This document shows positions 11,406 through 23,829 of a DNA stretch of 64,000 nucleotides, piece by piece. A program made the position numbers and the translations under genes. The DNA is taken from NCBI GenBank assembly GCA_028386065.3, contig JAKUCV010007356.1, positions 1 through 64,000 on the forward strand. The letters run 5' to 3'. The first letter of the stretch is position 1, and each line of letters starts with the position of its first letter. Source of the stretch: Turnera subulata (lineage: Eukaryota; Streptophyta; Magnoliopsida; Malpighiales; Passifloraceae). The notes under the pieces are model-generated. The model did no database searches and was not told the origin of the DNA. It saw only the letters and a list, made by a program, of their open reading frames with translations.

Positions 11406-14400
11406 ATGAAATGGCTAATTTGGAATGTTAGGGGTCTAAATGACTCCAAAAAACAAAAGGAAGTTCTTAAAGTTGTTTCAAAGTATTCTGTTGATGTGGT
11501 TTGTTTGATTGAAACAAAGATACAGCCTGAACAAGTTGCTGAGGTTCTAAAGTCTTTCCTGTCACACTGGCAGTTTGCTAACAACTATCAGCATGCCCGT
11601 CTTGGGCATCTTTGGCTTCTTTGGTCAGACAAGGTGGATATTCGTGTCCTTTACTCTTCTGCTCAGATTCTTCATTGTTCTGTTTCTTGCCCTAGTGAAC
11701 AATTTGTCTGTTTTGCATCTTTTATTTATGGATCAAATGTTGCTATTGAGCGCATTACAAATCTCTACTCCAGTTTCTCTAGCTTCTCTTCTACTGTAGG
11801 CTCTAAACCTTAGTGCCTTGCTGGAGATTTTAACATTGTTAGGGCCTCTTCTGAGTCAACATCTTCCATTTTGCATATGCAACCTGAAATCACCCAATTT
11901 AACAATTGTCTCTCCACAAATGGTCTGGTTGATCACCCTTTCACTGGTTCTTTCTATACATGGACCAATCGGCAACCCACAAACCGTATTTTCAGAAAAT
12001 TGGACCATTTTTTGGTAAATGCTGATTGGTTTTCTGAATTCCCTCTAAGTAAAGTCGAATTTCTTACCCCTGATATGTCTGATCATTGTCCTATGCTTTT
12101 CACTAGTAATCACTCAATTAATTCTGGACCCAAGCCCTTTAAATTCAGCAATTTTTGGACTTCGCATCCTCAGTTTCTTCCGGCAGTTTCTAAAGCTTGG
12201 TCACAGTCTTTTGAGGGCTTTGCTATGTATAAAATCTGGCAAAAATTGAAATTCCTTAAAGCTGAGCTTCGACAGTTGCATAAAGGATCTTATAGTGATC
12301 TGTCGAAAAAGATCATTCTAGTAGAACAGGAACTTCAATCTGTTCAGAAGGAACTTTTTTCAGGGAATATCTCGGCAGATCTCTTACTTGTTGAGCAGAG
12401 TCTAATTCATTCTCTCTCTGAACTAAAAGCGGCAGAGGAGTCTTTTATGAAACAGAGATCTCGCATCTCATGGCTTGCTTGCGGAGACTCAAACACTAGA
12501 TTCTTTCACAACATGGTGAAAATTCGTAAAGCAAGGAACCTTATTCGTACTATTATTACTCCTCAAGGCAATGTGTTGACTGATTCTCTACAGATTGAGG
12601 CACATATAGTTGCTTATTATTCTAATTTTCTGGGACAGTGTAACACTGAGGTCACCCCCCTAACTATTTCTTACCTCAAATCTCTTCTGCAGCACACTCT
12701 CTCAACCTCTGATGCTCGCAAACTTATTGCTCCTATCACTTCTGTTGAAATTAGAAATTCCATGTTTTCTTTAGGTTCAAGTAAGTCACTTGGGCCTGAT
12801 GGATATACAACTGAGTTCTTCAAGGCTGCCTGGCCTATTATTGGTAATGATATCATCCAAGCTGTCCAGGAATTCTTCACATCTGGGCGCTTACTAAAAG
12901 GTATAAACTCCACTATTCTCAGCCTCATACTTAAAGTACCAAATGCTCAAAAGCTTACTAATTTCTGACCTATTGCCTGTTGCACAACACTTTACAAGTG
13001 TATTTCCACTGTCTTGGCCAATAGAATTCAAAAATGTCTTCCTTCTCTTATAAGTACCAGCCAAACTGCTTTTATCCCTGGGCGTCGAATAGCTGATAAC
13101 ATTTTATTGGCGCATGAATTGGTTCATAATTATCATAAGCCTAATCTCTCTAGTCGATGTGTAATGAAAATTGACTTAATGAAGGCTTTTGATACTGTTG
13201 GCTGGATTTTCTTGCTCAATGTTTTGTCTGCTATGAATTTCCCAGCTCAATTCATCAATTGGCTCAAGGCCTGTTTCACTACTGCCATGTATTCAATTTC
13301 TATAAATGGCGCCCTTTGTGGTTATTTTAAAGGGGGAAGAGGTATGCGTCAAGGTGATCCTCTTTCACCCTACTTGTTTGTCATTACAATGGAGGTACTA
13401 TCTTGTTTACTCACCAATGCAGCGAATGATCATTCCCTTCCCTACCATCCAAAATGCAAATTGGTAGGACTTACTCATCTCTGTTTTGCTGATGACCTTA
13501 TGGTCTTTTCAAATGGAAGCCTTACTGCTGCTACTACAATTACTCAATCATTTCAGAAATTTTACACCTTTTCTGGCCTAAAGTTTAATCCTGCGAAAAG
13601 TGAAGTGTTTTTAGCAGGGATTTCTGAGGATTTAGAACAACAATTTCTTGCTATCTGTGGCTTCAAAAAGGGCAGCCTACCTGTTAGATATCTTGGTGTA
13701 CCTCTAATTTCTGGGAGGCTCACTTATGCTCATTGTCAACCTCTCATTAACAAAATTATTGCCCGTATACAGTCCTGCAGTTCTAAGTACTTATCATTCA
13801 CAGGAAAGGGTCAATTAGTGATTTCTGTTTTGTTCAGCATGCAAACCTACTGGATTAGTACCTTTATCCTGCCAACAAAAGTGATCAAAGAAGTAGAAAA
13901 GCTTTGTTCCTCATTTCTTTGGTCTGGTTCTGCTACAAATGCTAAAAAGGCTATAGTTACATGGACTGAAATCGCTCTACCTAAGCAGGAGGGTGGTCTT
14001 GGTTTAAAAAAGATTAAAGAATGGAATCAGGCTAGTATAGCCCGTCATCTTTGGAACATCATGATGTGTGCTGGTTCATTATGGGTAGCCTGGATTACTA
14101 CATATGTCTTAAAAGGCCGCAGTTTCTGGAGTATCCCTCTCCCTTCAAACTGTTCTTGGAGTATGAGGAAGATTTTTAAACTCAGGCCTTCATTTGCTAC
14201 TGTTATTGTTCATTCTATTGGCACTGGAGAAAATACCTTTGTTTGGTGGGATAACTGGCATCCTCAGGGGGCCTCTTCATCTTTTATTATCTGCTGGCCG
14301 CATCCCTCAAACCAAAATCCCAATCCAAGTAAAGGTAAGTACTTTGATTTCTGGAACTTCATGGCTCTGGCCAAGCAGTCGAGTTCCTCTTATTGCCATT

Positions 14401-15066
14401 CTAAAGCAAATTGTTGAATCCTTAATTACCCCTTCTAATAATCCTGATCTGATTTATTGGTCTCTCTCTCCCTCTGGAAATTTCACTGTCAAAAGTGCTT
14501 GGCATCATATCCGAGACAAAAGACCTCGTGTGCCTTGGTTCAAATTATTATGGTCCACGGGATATATACCTAGGCACAGTTTTATCAGCTGGTTGGTAAT
14601 CTTGGATCGCCTCTCTACTCGTGATAGATTGCTCTCTTGGGGTGTTATTTCTGATGCTCGTTGTCTCTTCTGTTCCCAGTCTGTTGAATCTAGGAATCAT
14701 CTTTTCTTCCAATGTCCTTATTCAAACACTGTCTGGAATCAAATGCTCAAGCTCTGCCACATCCAACGATCAGCTGATTCCTGGCCAAATGAATTCTGTT
14801 GGGCTCAAAAATTTTTACAAAAGAGAACCTTGCAGGCTTTGGTGCTGAGGTTTGCCTGGTGTGCATCAATTTATCATCTTTGGCGTGAAAGAAATGCACC
14901 GTTTCACACTTGCTGCTCTCGGCCTCCTGATGCGCTTGTTGCAGATATTTGTACTGATTTGAAGATGCGCTTCTATAGCCTCACCAATCTTAAGCCTCGA
15001 AGACTCTCTACTGATATGCATCGTTTATGTGTTTTTTGGGGACTAAAGTTTGCTGTTCCACATTGA
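11406..15066 (+). pseudogene. LINE ORF2, endonuclease-reverse transcriptase, disrupted
   Basis: The frame opens with MKWLIWNVRGLND, the start of an endonuclease/exonuclease/phosphatase domain. Catalytic-type motifs follow: CLIETK, AGDFN, and MSDHCPM near 12080. A TAG at 11814 replaces the Trp expected before CLAGDFN. The reverse transcriptase region begins around 12780 (SLGPDGYTTEFF); a TGA at 12966 replaces the Arg of NFRPIAC; the MRQGDPLSPYLF and FADDLMVF motifs are intact (13344-13510). Between about 14194 and 14417 the frame shifts by one, and the second frame continues through a zf-RVT domain (IPRHSFISWL, CLFCSQSVESRNHLFFQCP) to the stop at 15064. In life this would nick DNA and copy element RNA; here it is inactive. 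Confidence 0.92.
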
Positions 15067-15180
15067 TTTCACTTATAATCTGTTTGTTTCTCTGTTTAAA
15101 ATAGTGTACACATTGTTAGGGTTCTTTTCCCCTAACTAAGTTTGCAAATGAGAAATTGATTTAATTCTCAAAAAAAAAAA

Positions 15181-15982
15181 CACTTTTTTCGAAAATAATA
15201 ATTCCATACTGTTTGAAAAAAAGTGACATGGATACGCATTCGCCTTTTCCGGTTACCTTTATATCCGATCTTTGGTTAAAAAGCGAGTTTACCTTTATTT
15301 CAAACATGTGGAATTATACTTGCTATAAAAAACGAACTTGGAACAATTCAACTATTGAAGATAGGAAAGAATAATGATCGAGTTTGTCCTAGAAAAAACA
15401 AAGTATATCATCAATTTTAAGGAGGAAGATAAATATTTGAGCATGAACGACTGGATTTGATTCTAGTACACCTATTTCTGTAACACAACATCCTTCTTAG
15501 GGCGCATATATTCACTTTCACAAGTTAATTAATATTAGTTATTGATAATGATTAGTAGCTAACACCATTTACACCACAATTAAGCAAAGAGTACGTAGAA
15601 GAGTTAATCTTATCTACGGTTGATGCTGATTGGGTGGAGAGGCATCAACTAATATATAATGGCATGTTCTTTCACATCTTCTAAAAGCAATAATATATAC
15701 AGCAAAAGGATATAGGAGCACATGTGGAGACTTATCTCCATGAACATTGATTCATGATAGGTTATTTTCATGGAGCACTTTTGTTCCAAATATCCTCCAT
15801 CAGATCCTAGCAAAGATTTTTTTTTCTCCTCCTGATCAGATTTTGTTTTCTTCCCAATACCAATGAACCCACTTGGGAATCAAACCACTATAAGTAGAAC
15901 TTCCTGCATTCACAGATATTCAAATCAATATTAGAGGCAAATCATAGGCAAATATCAGCTTTCACCCAACACCAAGCTAGTC
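15181..15982. other. Spacer and upstream region of the small gene
   Basis: No coding sequence recognised. The right end includes a plausible core promoter and a leader of roughly 60 bases before the ATG at 15983. Confidence 0.5.
15888..15897 (+). promoter_or_regulatory. Candidate TATA box of the 74-aa gene
   Basis: CTATAAGTAG lies 85 bases before the ATG at 15983, which would place a start of transcription near 15920 with a leader of about 60 bases. The assignment rests on spacing only. Confidence 0.45.
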
Positions 15983-16207
15983 ATGTCCAAGCATCAAGGA
16001 TCTAAACCATCCTCCGGTGTTCAATATCATATGGCCAAAGCTCACTCAAGTCCATCTTCAGTTGCTTCTTATGGTAGCAAAGTTATGGGATCATCTGGTC
16101 ATGTGGATCACTTCATGCATGCCAGTGATGAAAACATTGATGCCAAAGCCGCAAGATACATTGCAAGTGTCCGAAAACGTTTGGCCCTTGAACGAGTTGA
16201 TATTTAA
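15983..16207 (+). CDS. Small plant protein, conserved-looking C-terminal helix, unknown function
   Basis: A single-exon frame of 74 aa with a TATA-like box upstream. The first 50 residues are rich in Ser, Gly, His and Lys and look disordered. The last 25 (DENIDAKAARYIASVRKRLA and on to the end) form a predicted amphipathic helix of a type I associate with small plant-specific proteins that share an 'ID-x-KA-x2-YI-x2-VR' ending. No signal peptide, membrane segment or catalytic motif is seen. A second overlapping frame (16017-16211) is a shadow. I cannot name a function. Good start context, defined promoter and biased composition argue that it is real. Confidence 0.65.
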   Translation: MSKHQGSKPSSGVQYHMAKAHSSPSSVASYGSKVMGSSGHVDHFMHASDENIDAKAARYIASVRKRLALERVDI

Positions 16208-16690
16208 TTAGTAAGTGGTAACAGCTTTGTTTAGCTCTTAATTAGGAAGGTATTGTAGTATTATTGTGTAATTGTAGTTTATAGCTTAAGGTTCTTCTAC
16301 TTTCGTGTGATCAGATTATGTATTTCTTGGCCGTTTAGTTAAGGTCAAGTGTGTGATCAGATCCATTCAGATAAATTTGATGTGGAAGAAGTGATTAAAT
16401 TAGATTTTACATGTGTAGCACTGATTTGTTCAAATTCAGGGCATGTGTGTGCCCTGCTTGGACCATTAATTTATCTGAATATTTAGCTATATATTGGCGT
16501 TCGAAACTATCAGCATCCACAAATGTATCCATGGACTCGCTTATATATTCTTAATTTAGAAAAACATTTTTCTTTCTCTTTTTTTTTTTCTCACAAGCTG
16601 CCAGTCGACAACTGTTGTACATTTCATAATCCTTGAATAGGAAGGAGGAGGCATAAAAGATAAGTACAACATACAAATGGCACTTAAAAG
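16208..16690. other. 3' flank between convergent genes
   Basis: Contains the probable 3' untranslated region of the 74-aa gene (to about 16330) and, on the other strand, that of the MADS-box gene. No gene or repeat was recognised. Confidence 0.45.
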
Positions 16691-18888
16691 TTAAGCCACT
16701 GGTAAACCAATTGTAGTAGAGCAAAGCCATCTCCTTGAAATGAACAAAACTAACTGCATAACCAAGCTCCTCTGGGCCAGCGTTAGGCCATTTAGCTCCT
16801 GCTTAATGTGGAAGCTCTGTTATTAAGAGAACCCGACAGATAAAAGTTCAATAATGCTCAACATTGCAAGAGAAACCTATATTCCGGAAAGTCAAAGCAC
16901 CTTTTGCTAAAAGTTTGCAATTGACAAGTTAAAGAAGAAACCATGCATCCTATGGAAAATCATGGTATGCTTATGCATCATCAAGTCAAATAAGGATTAA
17001 CATTGACTCAATAAAGTACTTTCCTGATCAAAAACCTGACGTAAATTAAACTTCTTTAAGCAAACAAGTTAATGAGAATAGTTTGAGCAAATCAGTAAAT
17101 AAGAAATTTGCAGAAATATATAACATGGACCTTGTAAAACATTCCCAATGCATTTCATGGATAATTCGGTTACCTTTTTGGCTATTTTGTTCATGGGTAA
17201 TTTGGTTCCAGGATTCTTGAGCTTAAATTGGTGTCATGCAGCTCGTTCAACTAACCTCGGCGCAAACATACGAAAGAAACATTTCAAGCTCTATTGTTAT
17301 TAACTTGACTTGGGAACATAGGATTCAGAGTTTTAAGAAAGTAAGTTTAGTTTCATTTACTCACTCTTTTTTGGAGGCGAGCATTCTCCTCTTGCAATGC
17401 TCTTTGCTGCAATTTAAGGAAGAAAGTCCTTAAGTTACAACCGAAAACATGAAGGTATTTTGTACTATTGGAAACTCCCTAGAACCTTAACCAGCCAATT
17501 CGGCTTCAAATTATTGAAGTTAATTGCAGGATCACTTGTACCATTTATATGCATCACATACCTTTCCTTTCAACAAGTTGATGTGCTCTGATAAAATACG
17601 TCTCTGTTCATACAATGCCAATCAGTGTCAGTTGATAATCCAGGCCATCAGTCAATATTCTAAGCACATGACATCTCAGTGTAAGAATCTTCAGGGAAAA
17701 AAACCAAAAAAAGAGGCTTAGTCTTATAATGAGCATCAGTTAGAGACTTCAAATAAATTTAATGAAAGTTGTAAGAGAAAATCTCAGTCCAATCTGGTAA
17801 GAGGTATCAAATTAAGCTATATATATTCACTGTGTAGATTTTCCTCCATATAGGAGATAAAGGCATAAAGCAGCAAAAAGGTTCTGAAAATAACTTATTC
17901 AGAATAAAGATTTTCAACTGTCACTGTGTTCCTGAACACACAACTCCTGTTTCCAGGTAACAGTAAACATAAATGGTTTACCTTCTTAGAGCGGATACGG
18001 TCAACTCCAGTCCTTAACTGTCGCTCAAGCTGTTTTAAGTCTTTCATGCCCAATGTTGATATATCTTCTCCAGAAAAATGCCTGAAATGAATAATAATAT
18101 GTTGAGTAGAGGGGAAGGGAAATAGAAGCAATACTCATACGATATATAGATAGCAACACATGCATTGAGACAAACCTGAGTCTTGTTTCCATCTTATCTA
18201 TTGTCGTATTTAATTCTTCAATTTCCCTTCTCCAAAACTGTACACAGCAGAAACTTTAGAAGCTAAGCTTATGAATTGTCACAAATACTAGCTCTTATTT
18301 CCTCATTTTGGAACCAGGAAAAAGAATCCTAGGGAGTCTGCATTCATCATGTTCTTCAATGTTCATATAATGACGAAATGACTCCTCCCAGGGATTAAAA
18401 GCTATAATCAACCATGAAAAATTGAAGTCTCTTGTGGAGTGTTTAAGATATTATCATTAACTAGTACCCATACAAACTAAGAAGAATTCTATATTACCTC
18501 CAGGCCAAAGGTAGGTTGTTGGCCATTTGGACCTGAAAGTCCCACTTCCCTCCGGTACTTAGTAATAGTCCTATCCATGCTGCAGCAAAGACCACACTCT
18601 CAGGTTATGTTTCTAAGAGAAAAAAAAACAACGCTAAGCCAACAATAAATGGACAGTTGAAGAGAAGTATAATTGACCATAAAAAGACAGGGAAAGAAGA
18701 ACTGACTCATGGCTAGCAAACTGGAACAACTTTCCTGTGGGGGAGAAGATCATGAGGGACACTTCAGCATCACATAGAATTGATAGCTCCAGAGCTTTTT
18801 TAAGCAGACCACTTCTCCTCTTTGAGAAGGTTACCTGCCTGCTTGTTGGGTTCTCAATTCGCTTTAATTCCACCTTCCCTCTCCCCAT
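16691..18888 (-). CDS. MIKC-type MADS-box transcription factor
   Basis: Six coding exons on the minus strand join in phase: 18707-18888, 18498-18579, 18176-18237, 17982-18081, 17562-17603 and 17365-17406, together 170 codons. The sizes (182, 82, 62, 100, 42, 42) are the classic pattern of type II MADS genes. Exon 1 encodes the MADS domain ([20 protein letters not shown], then [12 protein letters not shown] and [14 protein letters not shown]), which binds CArG boxes as a dimer. Exons 2-6 give the I region and a K-box coiled coil ([51 protein letters not shown]). The last exon is uncertain: 16691-16816 keeps phase after an AG acceptor and would add 41 residues, for about 211 aa in total. The subfamily is not assigned. 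The MADS domain is atypical at [14 protein letters not shown], and the K region does not match the AP1, SEP, AG, AP3 or SVP patterns I know. Confidence 0.88.
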
Positions 18889-21159
18889 TTCTTTTAGCAG
18901 TCAATACAGAAACTAATTAATCACACGTAGGTTATATATACTACTAATTGTGTGACATAAGTAGCTATATATAGGTACATGAAGAATATTGTTCCTGGCC
19001 AACCATATATATATATACACACACAACGCTCATGCAAGCAAAATGAGCTCACCAGCGCAACTGCTTGCCTGGACAAGGATTCCGGAGATTAGTGCACTTT
19101 CTGGCGCACAAGGCGCGACACGATGGCACTAAACATTCTTTTTGTCAAAAAGGGTTTCTTTTTATTCAAGACTTGTATCGGGGACCAGAACTGTAGAACT
19201 CTGATCTGATAGCTCTGCAGTAGCCGATGCTCGTTTAGCATGGTTGGAAAAAGAACAGAGAATTACTTATTTTGATTACCATTGCTGTGTCTCCAAACCT
19301 TTGTAGTCCTCATAACTTTTGGTCAATGTAAGTTTCGGTGGCTGTTAAATGCTAATTAGTTCACCACTGCAAGGCTCTTATTCTCATGCTTTGTATCTAC
19401 TTATATATTTAGCTTAGACTTTTGTTCGTTATGCTATTTCTTTTGTGTTGTCTTCAGATTAGTTGCCAACAACGGCAACTTCCTGTGAGGTAGATAACTG
19501 TTTACAAAATTTATTTTCTGAATCTGTGAAGTGCCCTCAGATGATACAAGAAGCCAGAAAAATCTGCTAACTATAAAAATAGGGAAAAAAAGAGCAGTAG
19601 AAAAAACTAACGTAGACTTCACTTTTACCATATGAGGTCTGCAAGACCAGAGAGATACAATACATACTACAAAGGGAAGACTGGCAATTGAGCATCAAAT
19701 CGAGGGCAATGCATGTCCCCTAGCAAATTGGTCTAATTTGCAGTTTTAGCATATTTTGCATGTATTAAGGAACGGTTGACACGCAGGATTTTTGGCCCTA
19801 CCTATAGATTACCTTCGCTGCCACAAAAGCATTGACGCGTGTCGCAGACACTGATTGATTGATTGCCATTTTAAGAGATTTTGATTGAAAATGCTTCTCA
19901 AAAAAGCCGAAGTTAGTGGATCACCTGATGATGCTTTCTTTGAATGGATAAATATGCAGGACAGTCGGGGCTTACGTTGATGTTTAACTTTGTGGCGACA
20001 ATAGCTAGTCAAAGATAAGTGCATCACATTTATCTTGCGGTAGCATTCGAGGTATCATCAACTTTCCTGACTAAAACATAGGATAAATCGAAGTCTTAAA
20101 GTTGTTCCACAAAAAAATCGAAGTCCTAAAGTTGGTTCTGACAAATTATACGAACAGCTGGCTCTCTTCCCTTCCCTTAAATTATTCTGATAAATATAAT
20201 TTTTTTGAGTTCATAGACTACTAGCACACATCCTTTTTTCTCCAACTTAGTTTAGTTTTGAGAGACTCATCCACCATAATTAGGTGCGTTATCGAATCAA
20301 AATTAGTTAGGGCAAAACTCCTGCAAAACTATTCTTAGCTGCCCCTCGATTATCTTATTGAACACAGCTAGAAATCTCTAAATTTAGAGTTACTTTATAA
20401 CATTGTGTGGGTTGCAGACTTACCCGTCAACACTTAAATTCAACAAAGTTGCAACACAAAACATAATTATGCCAGTGGGGGTGTAATACTCAACAAATTA
20501 TCGACACATAATGGATCCCTTATCTTTGGATTGTGCTGTGTTGATCGGGTGGGGAAGCAACTTTGCCTTTGGTCGAGCAAATAGGAGACGGAGACCGGAC
20601 ATTATGATCGATGCTTGGCTAACCTTTGAACTCCAATTGGACAATTCCAGATTTCATCTTACGCCGAGGATCAGAAAAAATGCACGTCCATTGGCTGAAA
20701 ATAGTTGGAATCCCGACCAAATGCCTCTGTCGACGTACGATGATGTTACGTCCCTAATTTTAATGGTGTCACCGTGACCTTAGGCTTTTGTTGGTTGGAT
20801 CACAATGTTGCTTTGCAGCATTTAATTGACTTTTTACCTTCTCTTTATTTTTCTTGTTTCAAGTAGTTTCTAATTGTAAATTTCGTGTAAACTATCCTTC
20901 ATTAACTTTATGGCCGAGGACTCCCGAGTTACAATTTTAACTCCTTATATGTAAGCTGGATTTTCCTCTTTAAATCCGACCAGGAAAGAACTAATCTCAG
21001 TTCTCTATATTCTACTCGAGGTACACTTATTGTTAGCAAAAAAAAACAGAGGAGGAAGAATAATTAAACCGACAGAAACATAGGATCTTCCAGCAAATTT
21101 ATCTTACCTTAAGTGGTTTAAGAAAAACGAAGGATTTTTGTTTCAGAAGATAAGGACTG
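18889..21159. other. MADS upstream region and gene-poor spacer
   Basis: The 150 bases next to the MADS start would be leader and promoter. An AT dinucleotide run (19007-19016) is followed by CACACA. The remainder contains short, motif-free frames. The 88-codon frame at 20511-20777 shows no family resemblance and is not called. Confidence 0.45.
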
Positions 21160-22960
21160 GATAGTGGGGTTTGAAGTTTTGAAGTTGACAAGTCATAACG
21201 ATACCGGCATCGTGAGCCGAGTTGCGTAGCCCATTTTGAGGCCCACTAAAGCTTAAGACTAGGCGACTTATCGCTTATTAGGCCTAGTGTCTTACCAAAA
21301 TCAAAGGAAGCTCACAAATGGACTTATTTTTTTTATGCTGGAAGAATATCCTAGTCGATTATGGACTAATCTCTCCGTGGCTCGATGCGTCACCCTTGTA
21401 AGATGAGACCACTACTAATAGCACAATTTTTATACATTCACTTTCGCCAAGACTCAAAACCTGAACTTTAAAATTTAAGGAGGACTCGAAACCTAGACCT
21501 TGAAATTTTAGGAGAATACAGAACGCTTTAAGTGCACTTATTTTCACTCCATATCTTTTCTTTTCCAAAGGAGAAGGTATATTTTCAGGTCTATTACAAG
21601 ATTGCAATCACGTAAAGGTGTCTTTCCATTTGTTTTTAATTAATTTAAAGAGAAAAAGTATCACTATCGCGTAAAAGCCCAAGCAAAATTCGTTTTCCTT
21701 ATGTGGGAAAGCCAAATTAATAACTAACTAATTTTTTTTCTAAATTTTGTTAAAATAAGTTTAGTTTAGCACTGGTGAGGCCCACCAATTACAATTATGA
21801 AGGATTGTGGGCCTGAAACGTACATCGAGATTACCTTGATTCACCCCCTCGAGAGTGGAGAACCGAGAATGCGATGATGTTTGCTTGCTCTCCCCCAAAA
21901 AAGGGACGTTCAACCATGATCCCGGCGCTTTGTAACGAGCAACCTAATTAATCTTGATTAATTGTGGGTTTCCTTTTTTGTCGAAGATTAACTTTTTTTT
22001 GGTTTTTTTTTACGTTGAAGATTAGGTATCGTTACATCTTCAAGAGTCGAATAGATCATCAAGCTCAAATTAGCATGAATATTTCGAAAATAAATCAAAT
22101 AACCCTAACAAAAAAGTAATGAATGATAAAGAGAACTATTAAGCGCCGGAACTGCAAATCAAACCAGTTGGAAAATAAAGTAATTCTGTGCAAAATACCA
22201 CTGGAAATCGAAGTACAACCAATGCCCAGAATGGAAAACCCACGAATGAAAAAACCCAAACAAGCGGCCGAAACAGGCCCACTATTCAGCACTTTACACC
22301 ATCCAAGTAAAACAATCACTAAAAACAAAAACGAAAAAAAGGGAAAGAAGCATGAGGGATTTCATGTCACTACAGAAGCAACCAGAAACACTGCTGCAGA
22401 AGGCTAACCCGTATTAATATGCACACCAATGGCAATAAGGAAGATAGTGATGAGACCAAAATAGATGATGGCGTGTACGGCTATGGAAGCACCGCTAGTG
22501 TGCATGTTCGCAAACTCAACCACTCTGTTCCTCCCAGGTATCTGGAACAACAGCCCAGGCGTTAGCAGCACGAACAGCACCACAGCTATTACTACTGGCC
22601 CCCAATCTGCCATATATTCTTTTCCTTTTTTCTCAATAAACAGGGAAGAAGAAGAAGAAGAAAAAGAAGGAGAATATCCGTTGTAGCAGTAGTAGTAGAA
22701 GAGCTAAGTGAATAGCAAAGTGAGACAAAGAAGGACTCGAGGGAGGTGGAGTTATGGAGAAAGATCTTTGACATTATTGGATCAAGTTTAACAGGTGAAC
22801 ACACAAAAAAAGACAGATGCCTGGATATGGGTGCTTCTCGTGTGACAACTGACAGGTGCCGAGGGGTGGGATGCTTTGGAAGAACGTGCCCGCAAAAAAT
22901 TCAAGAAATGGACGGTACATCTGTAAGTTCAACGCATTTGCCTTAGCTTCTCTTTATGCG
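21160..22960. repeat. Tandem segmental duplication, copy 1 (with DUF3339 gene)
   Basis: Blocks here recur in the same order at 23830-25985. Shared blocks include an AAGTCATAACG motif followed by AGGCCCACTA (21191 and 23867), a GAGGATTGTGGGCCTGAAA-like block (21800 and 24692), a GAGAGTGGA block, the DUF3339 coding region with its GAA-rich leader, and an upstream block containing GACAACTGACA (22845 and 25929). Divergence outside the gene is substantial, so the duplication is old. Confidence 0.7.
22404..22613 (-). CDS. DUF3339 family small membrane protein, copy 1
   Basis: A 69-aa single-exon frame beginning MADWGPVVIAVVLFVLLTPG, the hallmark start of DUF3339 proteins. Two hydrophobic segments are visible, about residues 6-24 and 46-64, separated by a conserved loop (QIPGRNRVVEFANMHTSG). 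It ends IGVHINTG. The family is plant-specific with no established biochemical role; the sequence predicts a two-pass membrane protein. The frame matches the copy at 25531 without a gap, and most differences are conservative. The leader on the plus strand shows a GAA microsatellite (about 22645-22671), shared in kind with copy 2. Confidence 0.93.
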   Translation of the reverse strand: MADWGPVVIAVVLFVLLTPGLLFQIPGRNRVVEFANMHTSGASIAVHAIIYFGLITIFLIAIGVHINTG

Positions 22961-23829
22961 GGGAAGTAGGCATCAGGAATTTAAAAATGAAAAAACTATT
23001 ATTCTTCCACCAAAAAAATCTTTTATTTAGTTCCTTGTAGATTTCAATTTTCATGTAGACGTAATTTATCGGAAAGATTGCTTCATTAGCAAAAGGTTAA
23101 ATGGCCAGCTGCCCATCATTTATAATTTAGCAATATTAAGTTAACCTTTGAGAATGTACCATGCTGGATTTAAATTCCTCTTTAAAATCAACCCGGAAAC
23201 TCTCACATCCCGTCTGGTATTAAATCCGGTATGAAATGAATTCAAATCATATGATTTGGATTCATTATGAAGTTAATTCCTCTGATGGATATAGTTTTCA
23301 AAAAAGAAGAATTAATTGAACTCTAATATTTGGTATAACTCAAGTTTTAGATTGAACTGTTTAAATAAAATAAGAGACAAAAATAAAGATATTTCTGTCA
23401 TTTATACATATTTAAAGTCATCAGATTAGAATAAATTTAGTTCCGATTCGGAATATTAGCCAAACATTATCTACTAAATGAAAATTAATTCATAACTTTA
23501 CACCCAATTAGCTCATACCAAATAATAAAATTGAATTCAATTCAATTTATACCAAACGGGGCTGTTAGTGCTCTATAATCTTAGTAGTTAATCTACTCGA
23601 GTCAAGATACACTCTACTGTTAGCGAAAATTACACAGAGGACGAGTTTAGCCCTCCACGTGAGAGGGGAGCGAAAGAAACAATTCTGAAACGTCATAGAA
23701 CCTCCAACAGCCAGCAGGTAATCATCTTATTTTTTTTTTGGTTAGAGATTACCAAAAAACAGAGAGAGAGGAAAGATAACAACCCTGCCTTTATCATCAG
23801 AACAGGAAAGGGCCTTTAATGTTTCTGAT
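22961..23829. other. Spacer between the duplicated blocks
   Basis: Holds the 353-bp MITE-like element at 23209-23561 and otherwise no recognisable gene. Confidence 0.5.
23209..23561. mobile_element. MITE-like element with terminal inverted repeats
   Basis: The block begins CCCGTCTGGTATTAAAT and its far end, reverse-complemented, reads CCCCGTTTGGTATAAAT, with further imperfect matching up to the GAATTC motifs. The interior is AT-rich and non-coding. Size and terminal motif fit a miniature inverted-repeat element. No clear target-site duplication was seen, so the superfamily is left open. Confidence 0.6.

Larger units (their letters stand above)
9890..15180 (+). mobile_element. L1-type LINE, full length but decayed
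   Basis: A non-LTR retrotransposon with the plant L1 order: ORF1 (9942-11405, DUF4283-like plus CCHC zinc knuckle), ORF2 (11406-15066, endonuclease, reverse transcriptase, zf-RVT), a 100-base 3' tail, and an A-run at 15170-15180. The 5' boundary is estimated. I could not find a target-site duplication for the sequence following the A-run. Five in-frame stops and one frameshift disable it. It sits between gamma-CAL and the small gene at 15983. Confidence 0.9.

Noticed and set aside
20511..20777. 88-codon plus-strand frame
   Set aside because: No recognisable motif, no promoter or intron evidence, and no similarity to other genes here.
22123..22407. 94-codon plus-strand frame next to DUF3339 copy 1
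   Set aside because: Lys/Asn-rich, antisense to the 3' region of a clear gene, and not kept in the duplicated copy.
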